From Arthrobacter sp. NicSoilB4 (lineage in GTDB: Bacteria; Actinomycetota; Actinomycetes; Actinomycetales; Micrococcaceae): a stretch of 64,000 nucleotides of DNA. Made by a program: the position numbers and the translations under genes. Shown here one piece after another: positions 23,234 through 31,032 of this stretch. Location: the NCBI RefSeq assembly GCF_019977335.1, contig NZ_AP024653.1:558001-622000 (forward strand), written 5' to 3'. Within the stretch, counting starts at the first letter, position 1. Every line of letters starts with the position of its first letter. A model generated the notes under the pieces. That model saw nothing but the letters and a program-made list of their open reading frames with translations. It made no database searches and was not told where the DNA came from.

Positions 23234-24799
23234 TCAGCAGACGGTGTTGTCGGCCGGTGTCTTGCCGTCCACCAGGTAACTGTCCACGGCATTGCCGATG
23301 CAGTCGTTGGAGCGGCCGTAGGCCGTGTGGCCCTCGCCCTTCCACGTCAGAAGTGCGGCTGTTCCCAGCTGCTTGCGCAGCTCGCTGGCCCATTCCACGG
23401 GGGTAGCCGGGTCGCCCGTAGTGCCGATCACGACGATGTCGGTGGAACCCTTGTACTCCGCAGGTGCCGGGGTCCGAACGCTTTGGTACGGCCAGTCCTT
23501 GCAGTTGGTGCCACCGTAGGCGAAGTAGTAGCCGAGCGTGGGGGAGGCCTGGCGGAGTTGCTGCTCATCCGCACGCATTCCGGCCGTGTCCGTCACCATG
23601 GGGTAGTCCAGGCAGTTGATGGCGCCGAAGGCAAACGTCGAATTCCCGGAGTACTTGCCGTTCGGCTCCCGGTCGGCGCCGAAGTCGGCGAGCCGGAGCA
23701 TCGGCGACACGTCACCCTTGAGCGCGCTGCCCAGGGCCTGGGTCAGCACGGGCCAGTTGTCATCGTTGTAGAACGGCAGGATGAAGCCGCTGACAAACAT
23801 TGAGGCGTTGACCACGCGGCCGTCCTTCGCGGACATTGGGTCCGCCTCCACAGCCTTGATGATGTCCTGGATCTGGCCAACAGCCTCCTCCGGGGTACCG
23901 CTGAGCGGACAGCCGCTGCTGTCGAGGCAATGCGTGACGTAGGCCAGGATGGCTTTCTCGAACGCCTTCGCCTGTCCGTTCGTCAGCTCCTCGTAGCTCA
24001 GCGAGGGATCCATCGCGCCGTCGAGGACCATCCGGCCGACGTTGTCCGGGAAGAGTGAGGCGTAGGTGGAGCCGAGGAAGGTGCCGTAGGAGTATCCGAG
24101 GTAGTTGAGCTTGCCGTCATTGAGCACACCGCGCAGAATGTCGAGATCCTTGGCGGCGCTGACAGTGTCGAGGTGGCCGAGCACGGGGCCGGTCTTTTCT
24201 GCGCACTTGGCGGCGATGGCCTTGTTGTCTGCGAGGGCCTCGGCCAGCCCGGCGTCGGTGTCAAGCGCATAGGTCTTCGCCCGGGAGGCGTCGCGTTCCT
24301 GGTCGGTGAGGCATGTGACCGGGGCGGAGCGGTTCACGCCGCGCGGATCGAAACCGACGATGTCGTAGTTGGTGCGGACCTTCTCCGAGATGTTGGTGGA
24401 ACCGGCGTCGCGGACAAAGTCGTAGCCGGAGCCGCCGGGGCCGCCGGGGTTGACCAGCAGGCTGCCCTTCTTGCTGTTGCTCTTGGTAGACAGCTTCAGG
24501 GCCGCGATTTCAATGCTGTCTCCATCCGGTTTGCTGTAGTCCATCGGGACCTTGATCTTGGCGCAGGTGAAGTCCGACTCGCACGGGACCCACTCGACCT
24601 TCTGCGTGTAGTAGCTGCGGAGATCGGCGGGCGCGGCGTCGGCGATCTCAGGATTCGGTGTGCTGGGGCTCTTCGCCCCGCTGTCGCCGCCGAAGAGGCT
24701 GCACGAGGCGAGCACCAGGGCCAGGGCCATGGCGCCGGCTGCCCGCAGGCCGATCGCTACGGATCGGGATCTGGCGGACACTGCTCGTGCAGACTTCAT
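23234..24799 (-). CDS. TAP-type alpha/beta-hydrolase lipoprotein (tripeptidyl aminopeptidase-like)
   Basis: The 521-residue protein starts MKSARAVSARSRSVAIG at ATG 24799, with AAGGAGAA 5-12 nt upstream. The N-terminus is a lipoprotein signal with lipobox LVLASC. The fold is that of SlpD/SlpE and TAP peptidases: WVPCESDFTCAKIKVPMDY, LLVNPGGPGGSGYDF (oxyanion region), nucleophile in LGYSYGTFLGSTYASLFP near residue 230, Asp in VVIGTTGDPATPVEW near 465, and His in WKGEGHTAYG near 495. It should be a membrane-anchored extracellular aminopeptidase releasing short N-terminal peptides. It follows holB on the same strand after 115 bp. Confidence 0.9.
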   Translation of the reverse strand: MKSARAVSARSRSVAIGLRAAGAMALALVLASCSLFGGDSGAKSPSTPNPEIADAAPADLRSYYTQKVEWVPCESDFTCAKIKVPMDYSKPDGDSIEIAALKLSTKSNSKKGSLLVNPGGPGGSGYDFVRDAGSTNISEKVRTNYDIVGFDPRGVNRSAPVTCLTDQERDASRAKTYALDTDAGLAEALADNKAIAAKCAEKTGPVLGHLDTVSAAKDLDILRGVLNDGKLNYLGYSYGTFLGSTYASLFPDNVGRMVLDGAMDPSLSYEELTNGQAKAFEKAILAYVTHCLDSSGCPLSGTPEEAVGQIQDIIKAVEADPMSAKDGRVVNASMFVSGFILPFYNDDNWPVLTQALGSALKGDVSPMLRLADFGADREPNGKYSGNSTFAFGAINCLDYPMVTDTAGMRADEQQLRQASPTLGYYFAYGGTNCKDWPYQSVRTPAPAEYKGSTDIVVIGTTGDPATPVEWASELRKQLGTAALLTWKGEGHTAYGRSNDCIGNAVDSYLVDGKTPADNTVC

Positions 24800-24914
24800 A
24801 CGGTTCTCCTTGGAGGATCGGATCGGAGCGGAGGGGCTTCCGCCTCCCGCCATGCGGGCGGACGGGGCGGGTCGGATGGTCGGTTCACCGGGGAAGGGGT
24901 CACTGCATGTTCCC

Positions 24915-26057
24915 TCAGATGAGGCTGGCGGCCATGGACTCGATGGTCAGCAGCGGGGCCACGTTGGAGGTCGTGATCCGGTTGCGGGCCTTGTTGATGG
25001 CATCCATGCGGGCAAGGGTGGTTTCTGCGGAGGAGTGGCTGGCAAACTCAACGAGTTCACTCCTGAGTTCAACGTTGACCAGTTCCACGGCGTTCCCCAT
25101 CTGGATGATCAGCACATCCCGGTAGAAAGACAGCAGGTCGGTCAGCGTGCGGTCCAGTGAGTCGGTCACCGAACGCTTGGCACGGCGTTTCTGGTCGTCC
25201 TCGAGCTGCTTCACCTGCCCGCGCATGGCTGCCGGCAGCGTGCCGCTTTCGGGCGCGCCGAGCGTGGCGAGCAAGGCGGCTTTCTCGGCCGCGTCGCGCT
25301 CTTCGTTGGAGCTGTTGGCTTCCTCGGTGGCGATCTTGACCAGCTTCTCGGCCATAAGCACCGCGGCGGTGACACCTCGGAGGCCGAGCGGGAACCGCAC
25401 TGTTTCGAGCCGACGGTCGCGGGCTTCGGGATCCCGTGCCAGCCGGCGTGCGATCCCGACATGGCTTTGCGCTGCCCTGGCCGCGCTTTCGGCGACCGCC
25501 GGGTCGATACCGTCGCGCTTGACCAGAAGGGCCGCGACGTCGGCCGCAGGCGGAAGCCGCAGTGCCACCGGGCGGCAACGGGAGCGGATGGTCACCAGTA
25601 CGTCGGCGGGGGAGGGCGCGCACAGCATCCAGATGGTGCGGGGGGTGGGTTCCTCGATCGCCTTGAGCAGCACATTCGTGGTGCGTTCCGCCATCCGGTC
25701 CGCGTCCTCCACGACGATGATGCGCCAGCGGGCCGAGGAGGGCCGGTTCCCGGCGGTAGAGACCAGGTCGCGGGCTTCGTTAATCGTGATAGTGACCTTT
25801 TCGGTGCGCACAAAGGCCACATCGGAGTGTGTTTCGCCCAGGATCGTCAAGCAAGCTGGGCATTCGCCGCAGCCGCGCAGGCTGACGTCTTCCTGGTCGC
25901 AGTTCAACGCGGCGGCAAAGGCCTTCGCCGCGTTGGACCGGCCGGAACCCGGCGGGCCGGTGAAAAGCCAGGCATGGGTCAGGCCCTCACCCCGGGCTGC
26001 CAGGCGCAGCTGCTCGACGACGGCGGGCTGGCCCTGGAGGTCCTCCCAGACGCTCAT
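24915..26057 (-). CDS. holB: DNA polymerase III subunit delta'
   Basis: The 380-residue protein starts MSVWEDLQGQPAVVEQL at ATG 26057, overlapping the tmk stop by 4 bp (ATGA). The AAA+ clamp-loader pattern is present: LFTGPPGSGRSNAA near residue 32, where the Walker lysine is replaced by Arg as expected for the non-hydrolysing delta' subunit. A zinc knuckle (CDQ...CGECPAC) follows near 53-70, then VVEDADRMAERTTNVLLKAIEEP, and IRSRCRPV as the SRC motif. It works in the replication clamp loader with DnaX and HolA. The tmk-holB pairing is conserved in actinobacteria. Confidence 0.95.
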   Translation of the reverse strand: MSVWEDLQGQPAVVEQLRLAARGEGLTHAWLFTGPPGSGRSNAAKAFAAALNCDQEDVSLRGCGECPACLTILGETHSDVAFVRTEKVTITINEARDLVSTAGNRPSSARWRIIVVEDADRMAERTTNVLLKAIEEPTPRTIWMLCAPSPADVLVTIRSRCRPVALRLPPAADVAALLVKRDGIDPAVAESAARAAQSHVGIARRLARDPEARDRRLETVRFPLGLRGVTAAVLMAEKLVKIATEEANSSNEERDAAEKAALLATLGAPESGTLPAAMRGQVKQLEDDQKRRAKRSVTDSLDRTLTDLLSFYRDVLIIQMGNAVELVNVELRSELVEFASHSSAETTLARMDAINKARNRITTSNVAPLLTIESMAASLI

Positions 26058-26710
26058 GACTTCACCGCGCGGTGGAGTGGCAGCAGGGACTCCACCCTCT
26101 CGAGGATCCTGGCAGCCAGTTGGTCGACCGGGAGGTGGGCGGGGAGGACGAGGTACTGCTCCGGCCGGGACGCGGCGAGGTTGAGGAAGGCGGTCCTGAT
26201 CCTGGCGTGGAATTCATCGGCCTCGGATTCCAGCCGGTCCTCGGCCGCGTCGCCCGCCGTCCGGCGGCGGCGGCCGACTTCCGGGTCGACGTCGAGCAGC
26301 ACCGTAAGGTCCGGCTGCAGGCCCGCGGTGGCCCAATTGTTGATATCCCGGACGGCGTCGGTGCCGAGGTCGCGGCCGGCGCCCTGGTAGGCCACCGAGG
26401 AGTCGATGTAGCGGTCGGTGAGGACAATTTCGCCGCGTTCGAGGGCGGGGCGGATGACCTGGCTGGCATGCGCGGCGCGGGACGCCGCAAAGATCAGGGC
26501 TTCGGTGTGCGCGTCGATGTGGCCGTGGCCGTGGTCCAGGACCAGGGAGCGCAGTTTCTCGCCGATCGGAGTGCCGCCAGGCTCCCGGGTCCGCAGCACG
26601 GTGAGGCCGCGCGACTCAAGGGCCGCAGCCAGCTCAGCTGCCTGCGTGGACTTGCCGGCGCCGTCGCCGCCTTCGAAGGCGATAAACAGTCCGGGGTTCT
26701 GGGTGGTCAC
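26054..26710 (-). CDS. tmk: Thymidylate kinase
   Basis: The 218-residue enzyme starts at GTG 26710 (VTTQNPGLFIAFEGGDGAGKS). It phosphorylates dTMP to dTDP. The P-loop GGDGAGKST is near residue 15, the DRX-type motif TDRYIDSSVAYQG is near 97, and the LID region RRRRTAGDAAEDRLE is near 148. TAGGCT ends exactly 6 nt before the GTG, suggesting a leaderless message for the tmk-holB operon. It is divergent from the PLP enzyme gene with 88 bp between starts. Confidence 0.95.
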   Translation of the reverse strand: MTTQNPGLFIAFEGGDGAGKSTQAAELAAALESRGLTVLRTREPGGTPIGEKLRSLVLDHGHGHIDAHTEALIFAASRAAHASQVIRPALERGEIVLTDRYIDSSVAYQGAGRDLGTDAVRDINNWATAGLQPDLTVLLDVDPEVGRRRRTAGDAAEDRLESEADEFHARIRTAFLNLAASRPEQYLVLPAHLPVDQLAARILERVESLLPLHRAVKS

Positions 26711-26716
26711 TGTTCT

Positions 26717-26722
26717 AGCCTA
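26717..26722 (-). promoter_or_regulatory. Leaderless-type -10 box (TAGGCT) of tmk
   Basis: TAGGCT on the minus strand is followed by AGAACA and GTG 26710, a 6-nt gap. No clear -35 was found. Confidence 0.5.
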
Positions 26723-26786
26723 CCGACAATCCCTGACAGAAACGTGCCGCGGCGTAACGCCTTGGGTGCCCTGCGGGGCCCCGAAG

Positions 26787-26792
26787 TACCCT
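26787..26792 (+). promoter_or_regulatory. Leaderless-type -10 box (TACCCT) of the PLP enzyme gene
   Basis: TACCCT is followed by GTGACC and ATG 26799, a 6-nt gap. With the tmk box it forms a divergent leaderless pair. Confidence 0.45.
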
Positions 26793-26798
26793 GTGACC

Positions 26799-28025
26799 AT
26801 GAGTCTTTCCGAAGAACAGGCAGCCGCGCTCTCCGCAGAAACAGTCGTTGTGGCGGCGGGTCGGCCGCCGCGCCAGCGTGATGAGCCGGTCAACCCTCCG
26901 CTGGTGCTTTCCTCGACCTACTTCGGCACCGGACCGCTGGGCGACGGCGACCGCGGCTACGGGCGGTATTCCAACCCCACCTGGGACCCTTTCGAGGAAG
27001 CCCTCGGCCAGCTTGAAGGCGCCGCGCTCCCGGGCCTGCTCTACGCTTCCGGCCTCGCTGCCGTCAGTTCGGCCCTGTCCCTGGTTCCCGCCGGGGGAGT
27101 GCTGGTCATGCCGTCCCACAGCTACGCAGGTTCCCTGGTGATGGCCACGGAACTTGCCGAGAAAGGCTTCCTGGAACTGCGGACGGTAGACATTGCGGAC
27201 ACCGACGCCGTCCTGGCGCAGCTCGCCCCGGCGGACGGGCGGCCCGCCAGCATGCTCTGGCTGGAGAGCCCCACCAATCCGATGCTGGGCGTCGCGGACA
27301 TCCGTGCGCTGACCGCCGCCGCGCACGCGGCGGGCGCCGTCGTCGTCACCGACAACACGTTCTCCACCCCCCTCGTGCAGCAGCCGCTGGCGCTGGGTTC
27401 CGACGTCGTCCTGCATTCGGTGACGAAGTACCTCTCCGGCCACTCCGACGTTGTGCTCGGCGCCCTGGTGACGTCCGACGCCGGACTCCGCGCCTCGCTG
27501 CTGCACCACCGCACGATCCACGGCGGCATCGCGGGACCCTTCGAGGCCTGGCTGGCGCTGCGCGGGCTGCGCACGCTGGCCCTGCGGGTCGAGCGGTCGC
27601 AGGCCTCGGCGGCGGTGCTGGCCGAGCGGCTGAGCACGCACCCCCGGGTCGGCAGCATCCGTTTCCCGGGCCTCCCCTCGGATCCCGGCCACGAACGGGC
27701 CAAAAGCCAGATGAAGGGGTTCGGCTCGGTGCTGTGCATCGAAATGGCCCCGATCGCCGGCGGCGGAAACAGCGGCAGCGGCGACGGTGGCCTCGACGGC
27801 GGCCTCAGCGGAGCTGACGCGGCGGACAGGATGATCCAGGCCCTTAAGCTGTGGCTGCCGGCCACTTCGCTGGGCGGCGTGGAGTCCCTGATCGAACGGC
27901 GGCGCCGCCACCTGGCCGAGCCGGCCAGTGTGCCGGACAACCTGGTCCGGATGAGCATCGGGATCGAAAACGTCGAGGATCTTTGGGCCGATTTGGAACA
28001 GGCCTTGGCGACGTTGGACGGCTAG
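26799..28025 (+). CDS. Cys/Met metabolism PLP-dependent enzyme (cystathionine gamma-synthase/lyase type)
   Basis: The 408-residue protein starts MSLSEEQAAALSAETVVVAAG at ATG 26799. The trans-sulfuration enzyme pattern is clear: PLVLSSTYFGTGPLG, YGRYSNPTWDPFEEALGQLEG near residue 50, LYASGLAAVSSAL, WLESPTNPMLGVAD near 150, and the PLP lysine in HSVTKYLSGHSDVVLG near 208. The end (LVRMSIGIENVEDLWADLEQAL) is canonical. It should catalyse beta/gamma elimination or replacement on cystathionine or homoserine esters in the cytosol; lyase versus synthase cannot be decided here. A Gly/Ser-rich insertion (GGGNSGSGDGGLDGG, about 326-340) interrupts the small domain. Confidence 0.88.
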   Translation: MSLSEEQAAALSAETVVVAAGRPPRQRDEPVNPPLVLSSTYFGTGPLGDGDRGYGRYSNPTWDPFEEALGQLEGAALPGLLYASGLAAVSSALSLVPAGGVLVMPSHSYAGSLVMATELAEKGFLELRTVDIADTDAVLAQLAPADGRPASMLWLESPTNPMLGVADIRALTAAAHAAGAVVVTDNTFSTPLVQQPLALGSDVVLHSVTKYLSGHSDVVLGALVTSDAGLRASLLHHRTIHGGIAGPFEAWLALRGLRTLALRVERSQASAAVLAERLSTHPRVGSIRFPGLPSDPGHERAKSQMKGFGSVLCIEMAPIAGGGNSGSGDGGLDGGLSGADAADRMIQALKLWLPATSLGGVESLIERRRRHLAEPASVPDNLVRMSIGIENVEDLWADLEQALATLDG

Positions 28026-28028
28026 GCT
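28023..28028 (+). promoter_or_regulatory. Leaderless-type -10 box (TAGGCT) of the DUF2516 gene
   Basis: TAGGCT overlaps the stop codon of the upstream gene and is followed by six Gs and ATG 28035. The G-run could alternatively act as a ribosome-binding site. Confidence 0.4.
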
Positions 28029-28034
28029 GGGGGG

Positions 28035-28391
28035 ATGGACGGAAGAGCGCTTATTTACTATGTCGAAACAGGGATCTATTTTCTCCTGGCCCTCGTAGCA
28101 CTCGCCCTCGAGGTGTGGGCGTTCTTTGACTGCCTGCGTCACAAGGCGAATGCCTTCGAAGCCGTGTCCAAGCGCACCAAGACCTTCTGGCTGGCCGTCA
28201 CCGGCGGCGCCCTGGCCGTGGGCCTGCTCTCCCTCCTGGGCGGCGGGGGCGGAGGCCTCCTGGGCCCACTGGGGCTTTTCGGACTTGTCGCGGTGACGGC
28301 AGCGTCCGTCTACCTCGCCGACGTCCGCCCGGCGGTCAAGGACGCCGGCCGCGGCGGGAGCCGCAACATGGGTCCCTACGGCCCCTGGTGA
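28035..28391 (+). CDS. DUF2516 family membrane protein
   Basis: The 118-residue protein starts MDGRALIYYVETGIYFLLAL at ATG 28035. It has three hydrophobic segments (about 7-30, 50-72 and 75-94), the conserved FFDCLRHKANAFEAVSKRTKTFW between the first two (residues 30-52; pieces FFDCLRHKANAF and KRTKTFW), a Gly-rich turn, and YLADVRPAVKD after the last. This is the actinobacterial DUF2516 arrangement. The function is unknown. It lies 9 bp after the PLP enzyme and may be co-transcribed with it. Its stop lies one base from the convergent methyltransferase stop. Confidence 0.88.
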   Translation: MDGRALIYYVETGIYFLLALVALALEVWAFFDCLRHKANAFEAVSKRTKTFWLAVTGGALAVGLLSLLGGGGGGLLGPLGLFGLVAVTAASVYLADVRPAVKDAGRGGSRNMGPYGPW

Positions 28392-28392
28392 C

Positions 28393-29268
28393 CTAACCAG
28401 GCGCGACTGCGTCCCAGCCGACCGTCAGTTCGCCCAAGCGCCACCGGGACGGGCCGTCAAGGACCGGCCAGCCGCCGTCGCGCAGTGCCCGGCACATGGC
28501 CGTCCAGCGCTGCCGGTTCCCAAACGAGGCCAGCGGCGCCGCCTCCAGCCAGGCCTTGTCCATTGCCTGCAGGAAGGCGTGGACGTTCTCGCCGGGAACG
28601 TTCCGGTGGATAAGCGCCTTCGGCAGCCGCTCGGCCACCTCCGAGGGCAGCGCAAAACTGCCAAACCGCATGGACAGGCTCAGGCTCAGCGGCCGCTGGG
28701 CGTCCAGCGCCACCCACGTCACCCGGCGGCCGATCTCGTCACACGTGCCGTCAATGAACAGCCCCTCCGGCGCCAGCCGGCCCTGCACGAGCCGCCAGAT
28801 CGCCGCGACGTCGGCTTCCTCGTATTGCCGCAGCACATTGAATGCCCGCACGAGAACGGGCCGGCCGGCCACCGGCAGTTCGAACCCGCCCAGCTGGAAG
28901 CTCAGTCCGGGGCGTTCCAGTTCCCTGGCCAGCCGGACCCGCTCGGGCTCGATTTCGACGCCGACCACCCGCACATCGGGACGGACCGCGGACAGCCTTT
29001 CAAAGAGTTCGACGGCGGTGGCCGGGGAGGCGCCGTAGCCCAGATCCACCACAAGGGGATTGGCGGCCGCGCGCAGCCGCCAGGCCTGCGGACCAGTCAG
29101 CCAGCGGTCCAGTCGGCGCATCCGGTTGGGGTTGGTGGTGCCGCGGGTAATGTTGCCCACCGGCCTGCCGGCGCGCGGTCCGCTTTGCGCAGGGCCGCGC
29201 TTTTCGACGCTGCGTTTTTCCATGAATGGGGTCTGCGGGGGCGCCACCCGCTCAGCCTTCTGCACCAC
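28393..29268 (-). CDS. Class I SAM-dependent methyltransferase-like protein
   Basis: The 291-residue protein is taken from GTG 29268 ([14 protein letters not shown]), supported by TAGGGT ending exactly 6 nt upstream; ATG 29223 is the alternative. The SAM-binding core is visible: [21 protein letters not shown] near residue 72 (motif I with the unusual GYGASP loop), [15 protein letters not shown] near 100, and [17 protein letters not shown] near 138. The N-terminal [12 protein letters not shown] element and the C-terminus are characteristic of an uncharacterised actinobacterial group. The substrate is unknown. It is divergent from gpmA with 80 bp between starts. Confidence 0.8.
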   Translation of the reverse strand: MVQKAERVAPPQTPFMEKRSVEKRGPAQSGPRAGRPVGNITRGTTNPNRMRRLDRWLTGPQAWRLRAAANPLVVDLGYGASPATAVELFERLSAVRPDVRVVGVEIEPERVRLARELERPGLSFQLGGFELPVAGRPVLVRAFNVLRQYEEADVAAIWRLVQGRLAPEGLFIDGTCDEIGRRVTWVALDAQRPLSLSLSMRFGSFALPSEVAERLPKALIHRNVPGENVHAFLQAMDKAWLEAAPLASFGNRQRWTAMCRALRDGGWPVLDGPSRWRLGELTVGWDAVAPG

Positions 29269-29274
29269 CAGACC

Positions 29275-29280
29275 ACCCTA
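29275..29280 (-). promoter_or_regulatory. Leaderless-type -10 box (TAGGGT) of the methyltransferase gene
   Basis: TAGGGT is followed by GGTCTG and GTG 29268 on the minus strand, a 6-nt gap. Confidence 0.45.
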
Positions 29281-29335
29281 TCCTGCGGTCCTGGGCCCGT
29301 GATGTAACGCACGGCACGGTCCGGGACCGCTCCGC

Positions 29336-29341
29336 TAGGAT
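29336..29341 (+). promoter_or_regulatory. Leaderless-type -10 box (TAGGAT) of gpmA
   Basis: TAGGAT is followed by AAAAACC and ATG 29349, a 7-nt gap, with no Shine-Dalgarno. Confidence 0.5.
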
Positions 29342-29348
29342 AAAAACC

Positions 29349-30095
29349 ATGACTTACAAGCTGATTCTGCTGCGCCACGGCCACAGCGAATGGAACGCCA
29401 AGAACCTGTTCACCGGCTGGGTGGACGTTGACCTGAACGACCAGGGCCGGGCCGAGGCGATCCGCGGTGGCGAGCTTCTCGTGGAGAACAACATCCTCCC
29501 GGACATCGTGTACACCTCGCTCCTGAAGCGGGCCATCAACACGGCCAACATGACCCTCGACAAGGCGGACCGCGGCTGGATCCCGGTCAAGCGGGACTGG
29601 CGGCTGAACGAGCGCCACTACGGGGCCCTGCAGGGCAAGGACAAGGCCCAGACGCTGGCCGAATACGGCGAGGAGCAGTTCATGACCTGGCGCCGGTCCT
29701 ACGACACCCCGCCGCCGCCCCTGGCCGACGATTCAGAGTTCTCCCAGGCGCATGATCCGCGGTACGCGGACCTCGGCGACGCCCTGCCCCGCACCGAGTG
29801 CCTCAAAGATGTCCTGGTCCGCCTGCTGCCCTACTGGGAATCGGACATCAAGGAAGACCTCAAGGCCGGCAAGACTGTCCTGGTCACGGCCCACGGCAAC
29901 TCGCTGCGCGCCCTCGTCAAGCACCTCGACGGCATCAGCGACGAAGCCATTGCCGGGCTGAACATCCCCACCGGCATCCCGCTGGTCTACGACCTGGACG
30001 AGAACTTCGAGCCGCTGAATCCGGGCGGCACCTACCTCGATCCCGAGGCCGCGGCTGAGGCCATCCAGGCCGTCGCCAACCAAGGCAAGAAATAG
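29349..30095 (+). CDS. gpmA: 2,3-bisphosphoglycerate-dependent phosphoglycerate mutase
   Basis: The 248-residue enzyme starts [19 protein letters not shown] at ATG 29349. It interconverts 3- and 2-phosphoglycerate in glycolysis. The catalytic RHG with phospho-accepting His is in [10 protein letters not shown] near residue 10, Glu in [12 protein letters not shown] near 90, and the second His in [17 protein letters not shown] near 185. The gpm, phoU, senX3, regX3 neighbourhood is conserved across actinobacteria. A strong terminator separates it from the convergent phoU. Confidence 0.97.
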   Translation: MTYKLILLRHGHSEWNAKNLFTGWVDVDLNDQGRAEAIRGGELLVENNILPDIVYTSLLKRAINTANMTLDKADRGWIPVKRDWRLNERHYGALQGKDKAQTLAEYGEEQFMTWRRSYDTPPPPLADDSEFSQAHDPRYADLGDALPRTECLKDVLVRLLPYWESDIKEDLKAGKTVLVTAHGNSLRALVKHLDGISDEAIAGLNIPTGIPLVYDLDENFEPLNPGGTYLDPEAAAEAIQAVANQGKK

Positions 30096-30118
30096 CCCGG
30101 TCCGACACCCGGAATTAA

Positions 30119-30160
30119 CGACGCCGGCCGGTCACCCCCCAAGGTGACCGGCCGGCGTCG
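30119..30160. terminator. Bidirectional terminator between gpmA and phoU
   Basis: The 18-nt arm at 30119-30136 (CGACGCCGGCCGGTCACC) is perfectly complementary to 30143-30160, with a 6-nt loop. It is placed between convergent stop codons at 30095 and 30172. Confidence 0.85.
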
Positions 30161-30171
30161 TGCGTTACGAG

Positions 30172-30834
30172 CTAGCTGTGTTCGATGCCGTTCGGCTGCC
30201 AGGCGCCGGTGACCAGGTAGGTGACCTTCTGCGCGACGGAGACGCCGTGATCCGCGAAGCGCTCGAAGTAGCGGCTGGCCAGTGCGACGTCGACGGTCGT
30301 CGCGGGGGACTCCTGCCAGTCGCTCCGGGCGATCGCCTGGAACACGCTCAGGTGCAGATCGTTCACGGCGGTGTTGGCCTTCATGATGTCCCGGGCCACT
30401 TCAAGATCCCGGGTTTCCAGCAGCACGGTGAGCTTCTCCGCGATCAGCAGGTCGTACGCGGCGAAGCTCTTGAAGGTCTCGTGCAGCTGGGCGGGAACCA
30501 CGGTTGCGGGGTAGCGGAGGCGCGCGAGCTGGGCGAGATGGCGGGCGAGGTCGCCCATCCGCTCCAGCGATGCGCTCATCCGGAGGGAGCCCACGATCAT
30601 CCTCAGGTCGCTGGCCACGGGACCCTGCAGGGCGAGGATGTCGATGGCACGCTCGTCCAGGCTGTTCTGCAGAAAGTCGATCCGCGCGTCGGCCGCGATG
30701 ACATCCTCGGCCAGATCGATGTCGGCGCCCTCGAAGGCAGTCGTTGCTTTCCCGATGGCCTCACTGACCAGCTTCGAGATTTCGACGAGCTGTTCCCCCA
30801 CTTGGGCGAGCTCTTCCTGAAAAACCTTGCGCAC
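30172..30834 (-). CDS. phoU: Phosphate signalling regulator PhoU
   Basis: The 220-residue protein is taken from GTG 30834 (VRKVFQEELAQVGEQLVEIS), the usual family start, with AAGGA about 9 nt upstream; the frame is open for 28 more codons. It consists of two PhoU three-helix bundles, with metal-binding-type repeats DIDLAEDVIAADARID (about 48-63) and an equivalent around NTAVNDLHLSVF. PhoU links Pst transporter status to the SenX3/PhoR kinase and damps phosphate-starvation signalling at the inner membrane. It is divergent from senX3, with PHO-box-like repeats between them. Confidence 0.95.
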   Translation of the reverse strand: MRKVFQEELAQVGEQLVEISKLVSEAIGKATTAFEGADIDLAEDVIAADARIDFLQNSLDERAIDILALQGPVASDLRMIVGSLRMSASLERMGDLARHLAQLARLRYPATVVPAQLHETFKSFAAYDLLIAEKLTVLLETRDLEVARDIMKANTAVNDLHLSVFQAIARSDWQESPATTVDVALASRYFERFADHGVSVAQKVTYLVTGAWQPNGIEHS

Positions 30835-30932
30835 GTGTGCGTCCTTTCCTCGGAAATATTGCCAGCCACCAGCAGCGGCGGGCCCATTTCGGTCACCTCT
30901 CGGCACTCCAACTGTCAAGTGTTCCAGCGTCC

Positions 30933-30976
30933 GGTGAACTGTTACGCCCCAATAGGTGAACGTTAGCTGAACCGCG
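30933..30976. promoter_or_regulatory. PHO-box-like direct repeats between phoU and senX3
   Basis: GGTGAAC occurs at 30933-30939 and 30955-30961, and GCTGAAC at 30966-30972. These sit at positions 1, 3 and 4 of a strict 11-bp register. The complement GTTCACC at 11-bp spacing is the known actinobacterial PhoP/RegX3 binding pattern, so autoregulation by RegX3 is expected. Confidence 0.7.
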
Positions 30977-31020
30977 GCGCGAATAGCGGGAGATTTCCGT
31001 TTCTGACGCGGACCAGAGCA

Positions 31021-31026
31021 TAAGCT
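31021..31026 (+). promoter_or_regulatory. Leaderless-type -10 box (TAAGCT) of senX3
   Basis: TAAGCT is followed by GGAGCC and GTG 31033, a 6-nt gap. The PHO-box-like repeats end about 45 bp upstream of this box, suitable for activation. The GGAG could also serve as a ribosome-binding site. Confidence 0.45.
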
Positions 31027-31032
31027 GGAGCC

